NCBI GenBank assembly: GCA_028876385.1
Contig: JAGWSF010000040.1
Coordinates: forward strand, 1 to 34,478
Direction of reading: 5' to 3'
Source: Acidobacteriota bacterium
Lineage (GTDB): Bacteria; Actinomycetota; Acidimicrobiia; Acidimicrobiales; Palsa-688
Length of the DNA stretch: 34,478 nt
Below the pieces are notes generated by a model, which ran no database searches, had not been told where the DNA came from, and saw only the letters and a list, made by a program, of their open reading frames with translations. The translations under genes and the position numbers were made by a program. Shown here in pieces: positions 1-7,105 of this stretch (the first letter of the stretch is position 1; every line of letters starts with the position of its first letter).

Positions 1-126
1 CCCCTTCAGACGATCCCCCAACAGCAGCCTGGGATCCTCGAACCGGGCCTGCAACCTCGCAACACCCAACGCCATGCCCAACAATTCCCGATCCCGCCCC
101 CCAGATGGTGGATCGTGGCGACTACT
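1..126 (-). other. Foreign-looking coding-like sequence at left edge
   Basis: Directly after the premature stop of hyuB, the same minus-strand frame stays open to the window edge and encodes a plausible peptide. An ATG at 75-73 would begin MALGVARLQARFEDPR. Its leucine codons are mostly TTG, unlike the CTG-rich neighbours. The peptide does not resemble the missing part of hydantoinase B, so the sequence joined here appears to come from something else, such as an insertion element, another repeated gene or a rearrangement. I do not recognise the protein, and only 25 codons are visible. No terminal inverted repeat could be identified. The octamer agatggtg occurs at 103-110 and again at 140-147, on either side of the break, but it is too short to call a target duplication. 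Confidence 0.3.
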
Positions 127-744
127 TCAGGGCCCTCCTAGATGGTGATTGTCGAGCAGCTGACCGAGCCGCTGGGCGCCGATCTCCCCGGACGCCATCT
201 GGGCGTGCAGGTCCCCGGTCATGTGCTCGGGCTCCCTGACGTTGGAGAGGATGAACCGCCAGACGTCGTCGTTGCGCCGACCTTCGATCATGAGCTTGCA
301 GACCGGGATCCACAGGCCCTCCTCGAAGACGTCGCGGGCGCCGGCGCCGATGCCGTAGCCCCCGACGTCGGTGTGGTGGATGGTGGAACCGAAGAAGCCC
401 ACGATCCGCTCGGAGCGCCACGCCGGTACGAGCACCGTCACGTCGAGCAGCTGCCCGGCGGTCAGGTACGGGTCGTTGGTGACCAGCACGTCACCGGGGC
501 GCAGCGTGTCGATCGGGTACTGCTCGAGCATGGCGCCGGCGGCCACGGCCAGAGAGTTGATATGACCCGGGGTTCCCGTCACGGCCTGCGCGACCATGCG
601 GCCCCGACGATCGAACAGAGCGTTGGCCAGGTCCCCGGCTTCGCGGACGATGGGACTGAAGGCGGACCGCTGAAGGGCCCGGGCCTGCTCATTGACCGTG
701 CTGACCAGGCGGCCCCAGAGGACCTCCAGTTCGATGGCATCCAT
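127..744 (-). CDS. hyuB: Hydantoinase B/oxoprolinase family protein, C-terminally truncated
   Basis: This is the N-terminal part of the beta-type subunit of the ATP-dependent hydantoinase/oxoprolinase/acetone carboxylase superfamily, which works with HyuA. About 205 residues remain of a usual 500-580. The conserved start is present: the AFSPIVREAGD segment near residue 30, then GHINSLA, PGDVLVTNDPY and TIHHTDVGGY. The match ends at about residue 200 (DNHHLGG), where a TGA follows. The ATG at 744-742 was chosen because it overlaps the hyuA stop (TGATG) and has GGAGGGAGG six bases upstream; a GTG at 762 would add six residues. Without the C-terminal two thirds the protein is probably inactive, unless the break is an assembly artefact. 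Being last in the cupin-hyuA-hyuB operon, it can be lost without polar effects. Confidence 0.85.
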   Translation of the reverse strand: MDAIELEVLWGRLVSTVNEQARALQRSAFSPIVREAGDLANALFDRRGRMVAQAVTGTPGHINSLAVAAGAMLEQYPIDTLRPGDVLVTNDPYLTAGQLLDVTVLVPAWRSERIVGFFGSTIHHTDVGGYGIGAGARDVFEEGLWIPVCKLMIEGRRNDDVWRFILSNVREPEHMTGDLHAQMASGEIGAQRLGQLLDNHHLGGP

Positions 745-2825
745 CACCTGCCTCCCTCCCACGATGCGACGACCGACCCGTCGGAGTCGACGGTGGCCAC
801 CCAGCCCGGTCGTAGGACGGTCGTGGTTTCGCGCTCCTCGAGCAGAGCCGGACCTCTCACTTCGGCCCCGACGGGCAGCGAGGACCGGTCGTAGACCGGC
901 GTGTCGACCGGGTGGGCGCCTCGCACGAAGCGGACGGGTCTATGGTTCTTGGCTGCGACCGACCCGCCCCGGTCGGCGCCCGACAGGGTCACATCCGGGG
1001 CCGGCGCCAGTGCCGCGACCCGCCAGGTGACGATCTCGATGGCGACGTCGGGGATGGTCATCCCGTAGACCGCCTTGTAGCGTTCGGCGAAGCGCTCGGT
1101 CACCTCTTCGACGGAGAGCTGCCACGTCCCGCCCTCGCCGAGGGGGATGGTGATCTCGTTGCCCTGACCGTGGTAGCGGGCATCGACGGCGTAGCGGTAG
1201 GTGATGGATCCGGGATCGACCCCGGCGGCGGCGAGGACGGATCGTCCCTCCTCGCGCAGGTCGGTGAGGAGTCGCTCCCTCTCGCCTGTGGGCATCCCGT
1301 CGAGGCGTCGCACGAGGCTGCGGGCCAGGTCCATGCGTATGGGGCTGACCAGGGCACCGAAGGCGGACAGGACGCTGGCGTTGGCCGGGAACACGACCTG
1401 CGGCGACTCGAGCAGCTCGGCCACACCGCAGGCGTGCACCGGTCCGGCGCCCCCGAAGGCGATGAGGGGTATGCCCCTCAGATCGGCGCCCCGCTCGATG
1501 GCGTGCATGCGGGCCGCCGACGCCATGTTCTGGTTGACCAGCTCGTGGATGCCGCCGGCGGTGTCGTCGACGGTCACGTCCAACACGTCGGCCAGCTTGG
1601 CTGCGACGCCGGCCGCGGCGTCCACCTCGAGGGGCATCTCGCCGCCCAGGAAGAACGCCGCGTCGAGATTGCCGAGCAACAGGTCCGCGTCGGTGACTGT
1701 GGGCTGGTCACCGCCCCGGCCGTAGGCGGCGGGCCCCGGCTCGGCGCCCGCCGAGTCGGGCCCCACCTTGAGCAGACCGAGATCGTCCACCCGGGCGATG
1801 CTGCCCCCGCCCGCCCCTATCTCGACCAGGTCTACCGACGGAACCGAGACCGGGAAACCCGAGCCCTTCTTGAACCGGTACATGCGGGCGATCTCGAAGT
1901 CGGTGGTGAGCTCCGGCTCGCAGTGCTCGATGAGGCAGGACTTGGCCGTGGTGCCTCCCATGTCGAAGCACAGGAGACGCTCGAAGCCGAGCCGGCGGGC
2001 GTACCAGGAGCCGGCCAGAGCCCCTGCGGCGGGGCCCGATTCGACCATACGGATGGGATGACGGGCGGCCACCGCGGCGGGAACGACACCCCCGTTGGAG
2101 AGCATGATCAGCAGGCCGCCACCGAAGCCCTCACTGCGCAGCCACCCGGAGAATTCCTCCAGGTAGGGACCCACCACCGGCATGGTGGCGGCGTTGCAGG
2201 CCGTCGTGACGGTGCGCGGGTATTCGCGAATCTGCGGCGCCACATCGCTCGAGGTGCAGACCGGAACGCCGAGCTCGGAGGCGAGGATGGCGGCCACCGC
2301 CTGCTCGCTCGAGGTGTTGGCGTAGGAGTGCAGCAGGCAGACCGCCACCGACTCGACCCCGGCGTCACCCAGGCGACGGGCCAGGTCCGCCACCTCGGCC
2401 GGATCGGGTGCCTGCAGCACCTCCCCGAGAGCGTTGGTGCGCTCGGTGACCTCGAAGGTCAGCGAGCGGGGTATGGGTGGCGGGGGGAACTCGATCTGCA
2501 GGTCGTACATGTCGTAGCGGTGCTCATCTCGGATGAGCAGGGTGTCGGCGAAACCGGCGTTGGTGACCAGCGCGGCCCGGGCCACCTTGCCCTCGATCAG
2601 AGCGTTGGTGACCAGGGTGGTGGCGTGCACGAGAGGCGCCCGGACATCCGTGGGGTGGATCCCGGCCCGGGCCAGGGCGTTGACCACACCCTTCTTGACC
2701 GCTTCCAACGGCCTCGACGGTGTGCTCAACGTCTTGTCCACCACCACCGTGCCGGTGTCACCGTCGAGGAGGACGACGTCGGTGAAAGTGCCTCCGATAT
2801 CGACTGCCACCCGCCAGTCAGCCAT
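744..2825 (-). CDS. hyuA: Hydantoinase A/oxoprolinase family protein
   Basis: A 693-residue ATP-dependent hydrolase or carboxylase alpha-type subunit of the family that includes N-methylhydantoinase, 5-oxoprolinase and acetone/acetophenone carboxylase. The N-terminal ASKHA-type phosphate loop DIGGTFTDVVLLDG starts at residue 8 (Hydant_A_N, roughly 5-180). The catalytic domain includes NGGVVPA, ESGPAAGALAGS, DMGGTTAKSCLIE, EIGAGGGSIA and AFGGAGPVHAC; the C-terminal domain follows. Length is normal. The ATG at 2825 has GGGAGGA eight bases upstream and overlaps the cupin stop by 8 bases, while a longer frame to 2912 only reads the cupin gene out of frame. Family members act on cyclic amides or ketones, and the substrate cannot be told from sequence. 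Its partner hyuB is broken in this window, so the complex may be non-functional unless another beta subunit exists. Confidence 0.93.
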   Translation of the reverse strand: MADWRVAVDIGGTFTDVVLLDGDTGTVVVDKTLSTPSRPLEAVKKGVVNALARAGIHPTDVRAPLVHATTLVTNALIEGKVARAALVTNAGFADTLLIRDEHRYDMYDLQIEFPPPPIPRSLTFEVTERTNALGEVLQAPDPAEVADLARRLGDAGVESVAVCLLHSYANTSSEQAVAAILASELGVPVCTSSDVAPQIREYPRTVTTACNAATMPVVGPYLEEFSGWLRSEGFGGGLLIMLSNGGVVPAAVAARHPIRMVESGPAAGALAGSWYARRLGFERLLCFDMGGTTAKSCLIEHCEPELTTDFEIARMYRFKKGSGFPVSVPSVDLVEIGAGGGSIARVDDLGLLKVGPDSAGAEPGPAAYGRGGDQPTVTDADLLLGNLDAAFFLGGEMPLEVDAAAGVAAKLADVLDVTVDDTAGGIHELVNQNMASAARMHAIERGADLRGIPLIAFGGAGPVHACGVAELLESPQVVFPANASVLSAFGALVSPIRMDLARSLVRRLDGMPTGERERLLTDLREEGRSVLAAAGVDPGSITYRYAVDARYHGQGNEITIPLGEGGTWQLSVEEVTERFAERYKAVYGMTIPDVAIEIVTWRVAALAPAPDVTLSGADRGGSVAAKNHRPVRFVRGAHPVDTPVYDRSSLPVGAEVRGPALLEERETTTVLRPGWVATVDSDGSVVASWEGGR

Positions 2826-3183
2826 TTCGGTATTCCTCCCGGACCGGGCTGAAGATGTCGAGGATCCAGACCTCGCCATGGGCCGGATCACCGATGAACC
2901 GGCTGTCACCATGGGCCAGGTTACGCGGCGCGTGATAGACGTCGCCGGGGCCGAGGCGGACCCGCTCGTCGGAGCCGATGCGGAAGTCCAGTTGGCCGGC
3001 GATGATCAGGCCGAACTGTTCATTATCCGGGTGGCCGCCGTAGGGCGTCGGGCCGGCGCCCTCCTTGATCCGCCAGAAGGCCAGGCTCAGGTTCTCCCCG
3101 GTGAAGATCCGCCGGCGCATGCCGCTCGAGCTCTCTCGGAAGGCGCTGTCCTCGAACCGCCAGATCTTCCCTTCGTCGGTCAC
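2818..3183 (-). CDS. Small cupin-domain protein
   Basis: A 121-residue single-domain cupin. Motif 1 is present as H51-P-D-N-E55 followed by GLIIAGQLDFRIG. Motif 2 is PGDVYHAPRNLAHG, with H84 and H91. Motif 1 lacks the usual second histidine, so metal binding is possible but not typical. The GTG at 3183 has GGAGGAG eight bases upstream. The gene is first in the operon with hyuA, which it overlaps by 8 bases (ATGGCTGA), pointing to translational coupling. Cupins of this size beside hydantoinase-type genes are usually taken to be accessory isomerases, dioxygenases or sensors; the precise role is not known. Transcription starts in the divergent region that carries the two TGGTCTGT sites. Confidence 0.85.
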   Translation of the reverse strand: MTDEGKIWRFEDSAFRESSSGMRRRIFTGENLSLAFWRIKEGAGPTPYGGHPDNEQFGLIIAGQLDFRIGSDERVRLGPGDVYHAPRNLAHGDSRFIGDPAHGEVWILDIFSPVREEYRNG

Positions 3184-3217
3184 GGTCCGTGCTCCTCCTG
3201 CAGAGGGTCGTTACAAC

Positions 3218-3246
3218 TGGTCTGTCAGACTGTTGGTCTGTCAATC
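3218..3246. promoter_or_regulatory. Tandem operator sites for the GntR/FCD regulator
   Basis: In the divergent region between the cupin operon and the GntR gene, TGGTCTGTCA occurs at 3218-3227 and again at 3234-3243, 16 bases apart. The first copy lies in a near-perfect palindrome, GTCTG-T-CAGAC (3220-3230); the second, GTCTGTCAATC, is a degraded version. On the minus strand the second copy contains TTGACA (3244-3239), a possible -35 for the cupin operon, so binding there would block transcription. The same TGGTCTGT half-site recurs twice before the VOC gene at 5068. Assignment to the neighbouring GntR protein is inference from position. Confidence 0.55.
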
Positions 3247-3430
3247 TGATAAGAAGCTAGTTGCCGCTTTACGTGCCGTCAAGGTACGTGACCTGACATA
3301 CGCTTGGGTTACGATTCGGGAAACAAGCGGACCGACTGCATGTCGAGGCAGCGGCAGTCGGCCGTCAGAGCAGGTACCGAGGCATTCAGAGCACGCACCG
3401 AGGGATCGGGGGTCAGAGAGGGTGAAGGCC

Positions 3431-4183
3431 ATGAAAGGGACGGCGGCGGCGGAGTCGTCTCCAGCGGAGCCTTCCAACGATCTTCCGAGGTTCGCGGCCA
3501 TCAGCCGCCAGACGGTGGCCGAAGGGGTGCGCGAGGCCCTGCTGGAGAACATCCGCAACGGTTCGCTCCCCCGGGGCAGCCGACTTCCCTCCGAGAGGTT
3601 GCTCTGCGAGCAGTTCGTGGTGGCCCGCACCTCGCTGAGAGAGGCACTCCAGGGACTTGCTTCCCTGGGGCTGATCGAGCGGCGGGGCAACCGGCTGTAC
3701 GTGACCGAACAGATGCCCGAAGTCAGCCTCGATGACAACCGCAAGCGTTCGGTCACCCACGTGTTCGAGGTGCGCCGCCTGGTGGAGGTCCCGATGGCCG
3801 AACTGGCCGCTCACCGTGCCACCCCCGAGCAGCGGGAGATCATCGCCGAACTCGGGCGATCGTTTCGCGACGACATGCCGCTCGAGGAGTTCCGCCAGGC
3901 CGACCGGCGGTTCCACGCCACCATCGCCTCGGCGTGCGGCAATCCGGCCCTGGCCGAGTTGCACGCCAAGGTGATGGAGAGCCTGTTCAAGTCCACCGAT
4001 TTCGCGTCTCTGCTCAACGCCCGACAGAACGCCACCACCGTCCGCAAGATCATCAAGGCGGCCAGCGCCTCGCACCGCCTCATCGGAGAGGGAATCAAGC
4101 GAGGCGCCGCGGTGCAGGTGCGCAAGGCCGCCGAGGCCCACCTGGTCGACGTGGAGGCGCAGATGGTCGCGCAGATGACGTGA
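3431..4183 (+). CDS. GntR family transcriptional regulator (FCD/FadR subfamily)
   Basis: A 250-residue regulator. The GntR winged helix spans about residues 20-95, with the typical LPRGSRLPSERLLCEQF and TSLREALQGLASLGLIE segments. It is followed by an all-helical FCD ligand-binding domain (about 105-245). That domain has candidate metal-binding histidines in ADRRFHATIA, SASHRLIG and AEAHLVDVE, suggesting it binds a carboxylate. The ATG at 3431 was chosen because the winged helix then starts at the usual distance; the upstream open frame is non-conserved, and a GTG at 3422 is possible. It is divergent from the cupin-hyuAB operon and overlaps the aldolase gene downstream. It probably represses both directions through the TGGTCTGT sites, released by a pathway acid. 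Confidence 0.92.
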   Translation: MKGTAAAESSPAEPSNDLPRFAAISRQTVAEGVREALLENIRNGSLPRGSRLPSERLLCEQFVVARTSLREALQGLASLGLIERRGNRLYVTEQMPEVSLDDNRKRSVTHVFEVRRLVEVPMAELAAHRATPEQREIIAELGRSFRDDMPLEEFRQADRRFHATIASACGNPALAELHAKVMESLFKSTDFASLLNARQNATTVRKIIKAASASHRLIGEGIKRGAAVQVRKAAEAHLVDVEAQMVAQMT

Positions 4184-4965
4184 CCAACGCCCTGGCCGAC
4201 CTGCTCAGAGCCGGTGGACAGGGCGTCGGGTCGTGGTGCTCCACCCGCGATCCCTTCACCGTCGAGGTGCTGACCACCGACGGTGTCGACTTCGTGTGCA
4301 TCGACTGCCAGCACGGGCTGGCCGACCGGGCCAGCCTGCCGTCGTTGCTGCCCGCCGTCCGCGGCGCCGTGACCCCCCTGGTGCGGGTGGCCTCCGACGA
4401 TCCGGCCGAGATCGGCCGGGCTTTGGACCTCGGCGCCGGGGGGGTGATCGTCCCCATGGTCGAGACCGCCGCGCAGGCGGTCACCGCGGTCGCCGCCTGC
4501 CGCTACCCACCGCGGGGCAACCGGAGCTACGGCCCGACGCGCGCCGGGTTGACTCTCGGCACCGACCCGGGCACCCTGGACAGCCATCCGCTGTGCTTCG
4601 TGATGATCGAGACCCCGGCGGGGGTGGACAACGCGGCGGCGATATGCCGGGTGGACGGGCTCGGCGGGGTCTACATCGGACCGGCCGATCTGGCCATAGG
4701 GCTCGGCATCTCCCCGGCGGCCATGCTCGGCGACCGGCGCCACGAGGAGGCCGTCGGCACGGTGCTCGAGGCTTGCCGGGCCGAGGGTCGCTTCGCCGGC
4801 ATCCACACCACCGGCGGAGCCGACGCCGCGACCCGGCTGGCAGTGGGCTTCCATCTGGTGTCGCTGCCCACGGACGTGACCCTGCTGCGGGCGGCGGTCA
4901 AGCGGGAACTGGCCGTGGCCCGCGGGGCCGACGGCGCGCTCCCGCCGCTGCGTCCCTACGGCTGA
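4180..4965 (+). CDS. HpcH/HpaI family aldolase
   Basis: A 261-residue class II, metal-dependent aldolase of the HpaI/2-dehydro-3-deoxy-glucarate aldolase type, which reversibly splits 2-keto-4-hydroxy acids into pyruvate and an aldehyde. Key residues of E. coli HpaI align: the catalytic histidine as H45 in CIDCQHG, the pyruvate-binding arginine as R69, and the metal ligands E144 (MIETPAG) and D170 (YIGPADL). The TIM-barrel segment ALDLGAGGVIVPMVE is also clear. The GTG at 4180 overlaps the GntR stop (GTGA), so the two genes are translationally coupled. Product aldehyde and parent substrate are unknown. Placement with the regulator suggests it acts at the end of the pathway that also uses the VOC enzyme. 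Confidence 0.92.
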   Translation: MTNALADLLRAGGQGVGSWCSTRDPFTVEVLTTDGVDFVCIDCQHGLADRASLPSLLPAVRGAVTPLVRVASDDPAEIGRALDLGAGGVIVPMVETAAQAVTAVAACRYPPRGNRSYGPTRAGLTLGTDPGTLDSHPLCFVMIETPAGVDNAAAICRVDGLGGVYIGPADLAIGLGISPAAMLGDRRHEEAVGTVLEACRAEGRFAGIHTTGGADAATRLAVGFHLVSLPTDVTLLRAAVKRELAVARGADGALPPLRPYG

Positions 4966-4971
4966 GTCCGA

Positions 4972-5014
4972 CTCGTCGGCTCGTCGGCTCGTCGGCACGT
5001 CGGCTCGTCGGCTC
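4972..5014. repeat. 8-bp tandem repeat, CTCGTCGG x5
   Basis: Five head-to-tail copies of an 8-base unit (ctcgtcgg; the fourth reads cacgtcgg), plus three bases of a sixth, lie just after the aldolase stop and before the VOC promoter. A unit length that is not a multiple of three fits non-coding DNA. It could change in number by slippage and so shift the spacing between the aldolase gene and the VOC regulatory region. I see no stem-loop in it. Confidence 0.85.
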
Positions 5015-5032
5015 CTAGTAACGTACCGATAA

Positions 5033-5048
5033 ACAGACCAACAGACCA
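5033..5048. promoter_or_regulatory. Paired operator half-sites before the VOC gene
   Basis: Two adjoining ACAGACCA octamers (5033-5040 and 5041-5048) are the reverse complement of the TGGTCTGT half-sites in the divergent region at 3218-3243. They end 19 bases before the VOC start codon, next to the A/T-richer stretch taagtaac...gataaa-like sequence at about 5018-5033 that may hold the promoter. Here the two half-sites are tandem with no gap, unlike the 16-base spacing upstream. The sharing suggests that the GntR regulator also controls the VOC gene. Confidence 0.55.
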
Positions 5049-5067
5049 TTCCCGTCAGGAGACGCCT

Positions 5068-5541
5068 GTGCCCATCACCGGCATGAACCACGCTGTTCTG
5101 TATGTCCGAGACGCCCGGCGGACGGCGGACTTCTACGCCGACGTTCTCGGATTCAGCCGGGTGATAGACGACGAGGATGGCCGCTTCGTGTTCATGCGCG
5201 GCCCGGCCTCGGCCAACCACCACGACATCGCCTTCTTCACCATTGGCGCCGACGCCGCACCCTCGGCCGCCGGAGAGACCGTCGGCCTGTACCACATCGC
5301 CTGGGAAGTGCCGACCCTCGCCGAGCTGCTGGAGATGAGGGACCGGCTGGAGGAGGCCGGCGCCCTGGTGGGCGCCAGCGACCACGGAGCGAACAAGAGC
5401 CTCTACGCCAAAGACCCCGACGGGCTGGAGTTCGAGGTGATGTGGCTGGTGCCGGCCGACGCCTGGGGGGCGGAGGAGCACGAGGCCATCATCCGCCCGC
5501 TGGACCTGAGCGCCGAGCTGGAACGGTTCGCCGCCGGCTAG
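5068..5541 (+). CDS. VOC family protein (glyoxalase/extradiol dioxygenase fold)
   Basis: A 157-residue single-module vicinal-oxygen-chelate protein. The beta-alpha-beta-beta-beta repeats are clear: GMNHAVLYVRD with metal ligand H8, GLYHIAWEV with H76, and DPDGLEFEVMW with E123. This His-His-Glu set is the metal site of extradiol dioxygenases and glyoxalases. The GTG at 5068 has CAGGAG seven bases upstream. The gene has its own promoter region carrying the same half-sites as the hyu/GntR region, so it probably belongs to that pathway, perhaps as a ring-cleaving dioxygenase, epimerase or isomerase. The exact reaction cannot be read from the sequence. Confidence 0.88.
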   Translation: MPITGMNHAVLYVRDARRTADFYADVLGFSRVIDDEDGRFVFMRGPASANHHDIAFFTIGADAAPSAAGETVGLYHIAWEVPTLAELLEMRDRLEEAGALVGASDHGANKSLYAKDPDGLEFEVMWLVPADAWGAEEHEAIIRPLDLSAELERFAAG

Positions 5542-5558
5542 TGATCACCGCCCCGGCC

Positions 5559-5574
5559 CGCCCCGGCCGGGGCG
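5559..5574. terminator. GC-rich hairpin between convergent genes
   Basis: A perfect 16-base palindrome (CGCCCC-GGCC-GGGGCG) sits in the 43-base gap between the convergent VOC and sugar-kinase genes. It can form a strong hairpin on either strand and may act as a two-way terminator. It lacks a T run, so it would be a non-canonical, actinobacterial-type terminator. Confidence 0.45.
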
Positions 5575-5584
5575 CGTCCGAGGG

Positions 5585-6541
5585 TCACGTCACCGCCGGA
5601 TCGCCCACCTCGCCGAGTCGCGCCTCGATGGCCTCCCGGGTGGGCATCCCGCCACGGGCTCCCCGCCCCCCCACCGACAGCGAGGCGGCCACGGCGGCGT
5701 AGCGCACCGCCGCTTCGATGGGGTCACCGGCGGCCATCCGGACCCCCAGCACCCCGTTGAACGTGTCCCCCGCCCCGGTGGTGTCGACGACCACCGCGGC
5801 GGGTACCGCCGGCAACCGGTGGACGACCCCTTGGGAGGTCACGAGCAGGACCCCGTCGGCTCCCAGGGTGACCACGACCGGCGCGCCACTGGCCCGGTGT
5901 ATGAGCAAGGCGTCGTCGGCGAGGGACCCTTCGCCGCGGGGGCCCGTCTCCCCGGCCGCCGCGGATCTCAGGGCCCGGGCCAGGTCGGCGCACTCGTGGG
6001 CGTTGGGGGTGACGACCGGCCGCCATCTCAGGAGTCCGACCACCTCCGCGGTCACCGGTGCGGGGTTGAGCACACAGGGGACCCCCAGATCAGCGGCGGT
6101 TTCGACGGCGGCGACCACCGCTTCGGCGCTGATCTCGGTGCTGACCACCACGCAGCCGACGTCCGCGGCGGCTCGCAGCGAGGCCCTCACATGGGCCGCG
6201 CTCAGCGCCAGGTTGGCTCCCGGCGCCACCGCGATCTGGTTCTCCCCGCCGGGATCGACACAGATGAGCGCCACGCCCGTGGCCGCGTCGACGGTGGCGA
6301 CGTCATCGACGGTGACCGACTCCCGCCGCAGATCGGCGACCGCCCCTCCGCCCAGGTCGTCGCCGCCCACCGCTCCCACGACTCGTACCGCGGCGCCGAC
6401 GCGTGACGCGGCCACCGCGGCGTTGGCGCCCTTGCCGCCGCCGTGACGGGACATGGCTCCCCCGACGACGGTCTCCCCGGCTCGGGGGAGGGACGGCACG
6501 GGCACCACCAGATCGATGTTGATGGCCCCCACCACCGCCAC
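5585..6541 (-). CDS. PfkB family carbohydrate kinase (ribokinase-like)
   Basis: A sugar kinase of about 318 residues. The start VAVVGAINIDLVVPVPSLPRAGE, the first signature GGGKGANAAVAAS and the second signature VVDTTGAGDTFNG (with the catalytic Asp) are all present, as is TLGADGVLLV. It probably phosphorylates a furanose or nucleoside with ATP. The GTG at 6541 was chosen because ribokinases start at this motif and GGGAGG lies about 11 bases upstream; the open frame reaches a GTG at 6628, adding 29 unconserved residues and crowding the divergent promoter. It stands alone, convergent with the VOC gene and divergent from the epoxide-hydrolase-like gene. No sugar transporter or other sugar gene lies nearby, so its link to the catabolic genes is unclear. 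Confidence 0.88.
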   Translation of the reverse strand: MAVVGAINIDLVVPVPSLPRAGETVVGGAMSRHGGGKGANAAVAASRVGAAVRVVGAVGGDDLGGGAVADLRRESVTVDDVATVDAATGVALICVDPGGENQIAVAPGANLALSAAHVRASLRAAADVGCVVVSTEISAEAVVAAVETAADLGVPCVLNPAPVTAEVVGLLRWRPVVTPNAHECADLARALRSAAAGETGPRGEGSLADDALLIHRASGAPVVVTLGADGVLLVTSQGVVHRLPAVPAAVVVDTTGAGDTFNGVLGVRMAAGDPIEAAVRYAAVAASLSVGGRGARGGMPTREAIEARLGEVGDPAVT

Positions 6542-6665
6542 CGGGCGACCGACCTCCCGCGGCGACCGGGCGTCGTGCTCGGCATGCTCCGCTACCTGGG
6601 ACAGGGCCCGCTCCCTCCGTGTGAACACGGTCCGGGAAGGCTCCCAGCGGACCGGTGGAAATCGC

Positions 6666-6671
6666 TACTCT
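6666..6671 (+). promoter_or_regulatory. -10 box of a leaderless promoter
   Basis: TACTCT followed by exactly six bases and then the GTG start of the epoxide-hydrolase-like gene. No Shine-Dalgarno sequence precedes that GTG. The same TAnnnT/short gap/start arrangement is seen at 7094, 23460 and (as CAGAAT) 31245 in this window, which fits leaderless transcription as known in actinobacteria. Confidence 0.5.
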
Positions 6672-6677
6672 ACGCCG

Positions 6678-7067
6678 GTGGAGTCCCGGCAGGCGGCGGC
6701 GAGGTTCCTGGCGGCGGTCAACGATCGGCGGGTCGACGCCGTGGAGGAATGCCTCCACCCCGACGTCACCTGGCGGAACGTGCCCGAGGCGCCGACGGTG
6801 GGACGCCAGGCCGTCTCGGGCATGCTGACCCGGGTGCTGAGCCGGTGCGAGCGGGTCCGCTGGGAGGTGATATCCGAGAGCTACGCGGCCGACACCGCCT
6901 GGCTGGAGCGGATAGACCGCTTCTGGATCGACGGCCGGGAGATCGCGGTCTGCTGCAACGGCGTCTTCCGCTTCGAGCCGGGGGCCGGTCGGCTCCTCGA
7001 GGTCCGCGACTACGCCGACCTCGGCCCGTGGCGGCGGACTCTCGCCGACGCCCTCGGCTCGGGCTGA
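6678..7067 (+). CDS. Limonene-1,2-epoxide hydrolase-like SnoaL/NTF2-fold protein
   Basis: A 129-residue one-domain protein of the NTF2 fold. It aligns along its length with limonene-1,2-epoxide hydrolase: PDVTWRNVPEAPTVGR matches the region of Y53/N55, LERIDRF gives R78 and D80, and EVRDYADL gives D111. The Asp-Arg-Asp catalytic set and the water-binding Asn (N34) are therefore kept, but the water-binding Tyr is Trp (W32). It may hydrolyse an epoxide or act as a related ketosteroid-isomerase-like enzyme. The GTG start at 6678 has no ribosome site but lies six bases after a TACTCT box, suggesting leaderless mRNA. Two SDR genes follow on the same strand, a sensible pairing for oxidising a diol. 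Confidence 0.78.
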   Translation: MESRQAAARFLAAVNDRRVDAVEECLHPDVTWRNVPEAPTVGRQAVSGMLTRVLSRCERVRWEVISESYAADTAWLERIDRFWIDGREIAVCCNGVFRFEPGAGRLLEVRDYADLGPWRRTLADALGSG

Positions 7068-7093
7068 ATCCGAGCCTTGGGTTGGGCGCTTCG

Positions 7094-7099
7094 TAGAGT
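7094..7099 (+). promoter_or_regulatory. -10 box of a leaderless promoter
   Basis: TAGAGT followed by gacggc and the ATG of the first SDR gene at 7106. There is no Shine-Dalgarno sequence in between, and no convincing -35 box. The layout matches the boxes at 6666 and 23460. Confidence 0.5.
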
Positions 7100-7105
7100 G
7101 ACGGC

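Noticed and set aside
912..2852. Long plus-strand open frame opposite hyuA
   Set aside because: Same mirror effect: composition is Gly/Asp/His-biased and the minus strand encodes an unmistakable hydantoinase A.
127..3183. Complete acetone/acetophenone carboxylase operon
   Set aside because: No gamma-type subunit is present, the beta subunit is truncated, and the cupin is not a known component.
3306..3313. Third copy of GGGTTACG, matching the repeat at 31120
   Set aside because: A single octamer with no inverted partner nearby is expected by chance about once in a window of this size.
4972..5014. CRISPR-like array
   Set aside because: The units are 8 bases and directly adjoining, without spacers.
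3811..5481. Minus-strand frame running across the GntR, aldolase and VOC genes
   Set aside because: It crosses three well-supported plus-strand genes and the 8-base tandem repeat, and shows no conserved segment.
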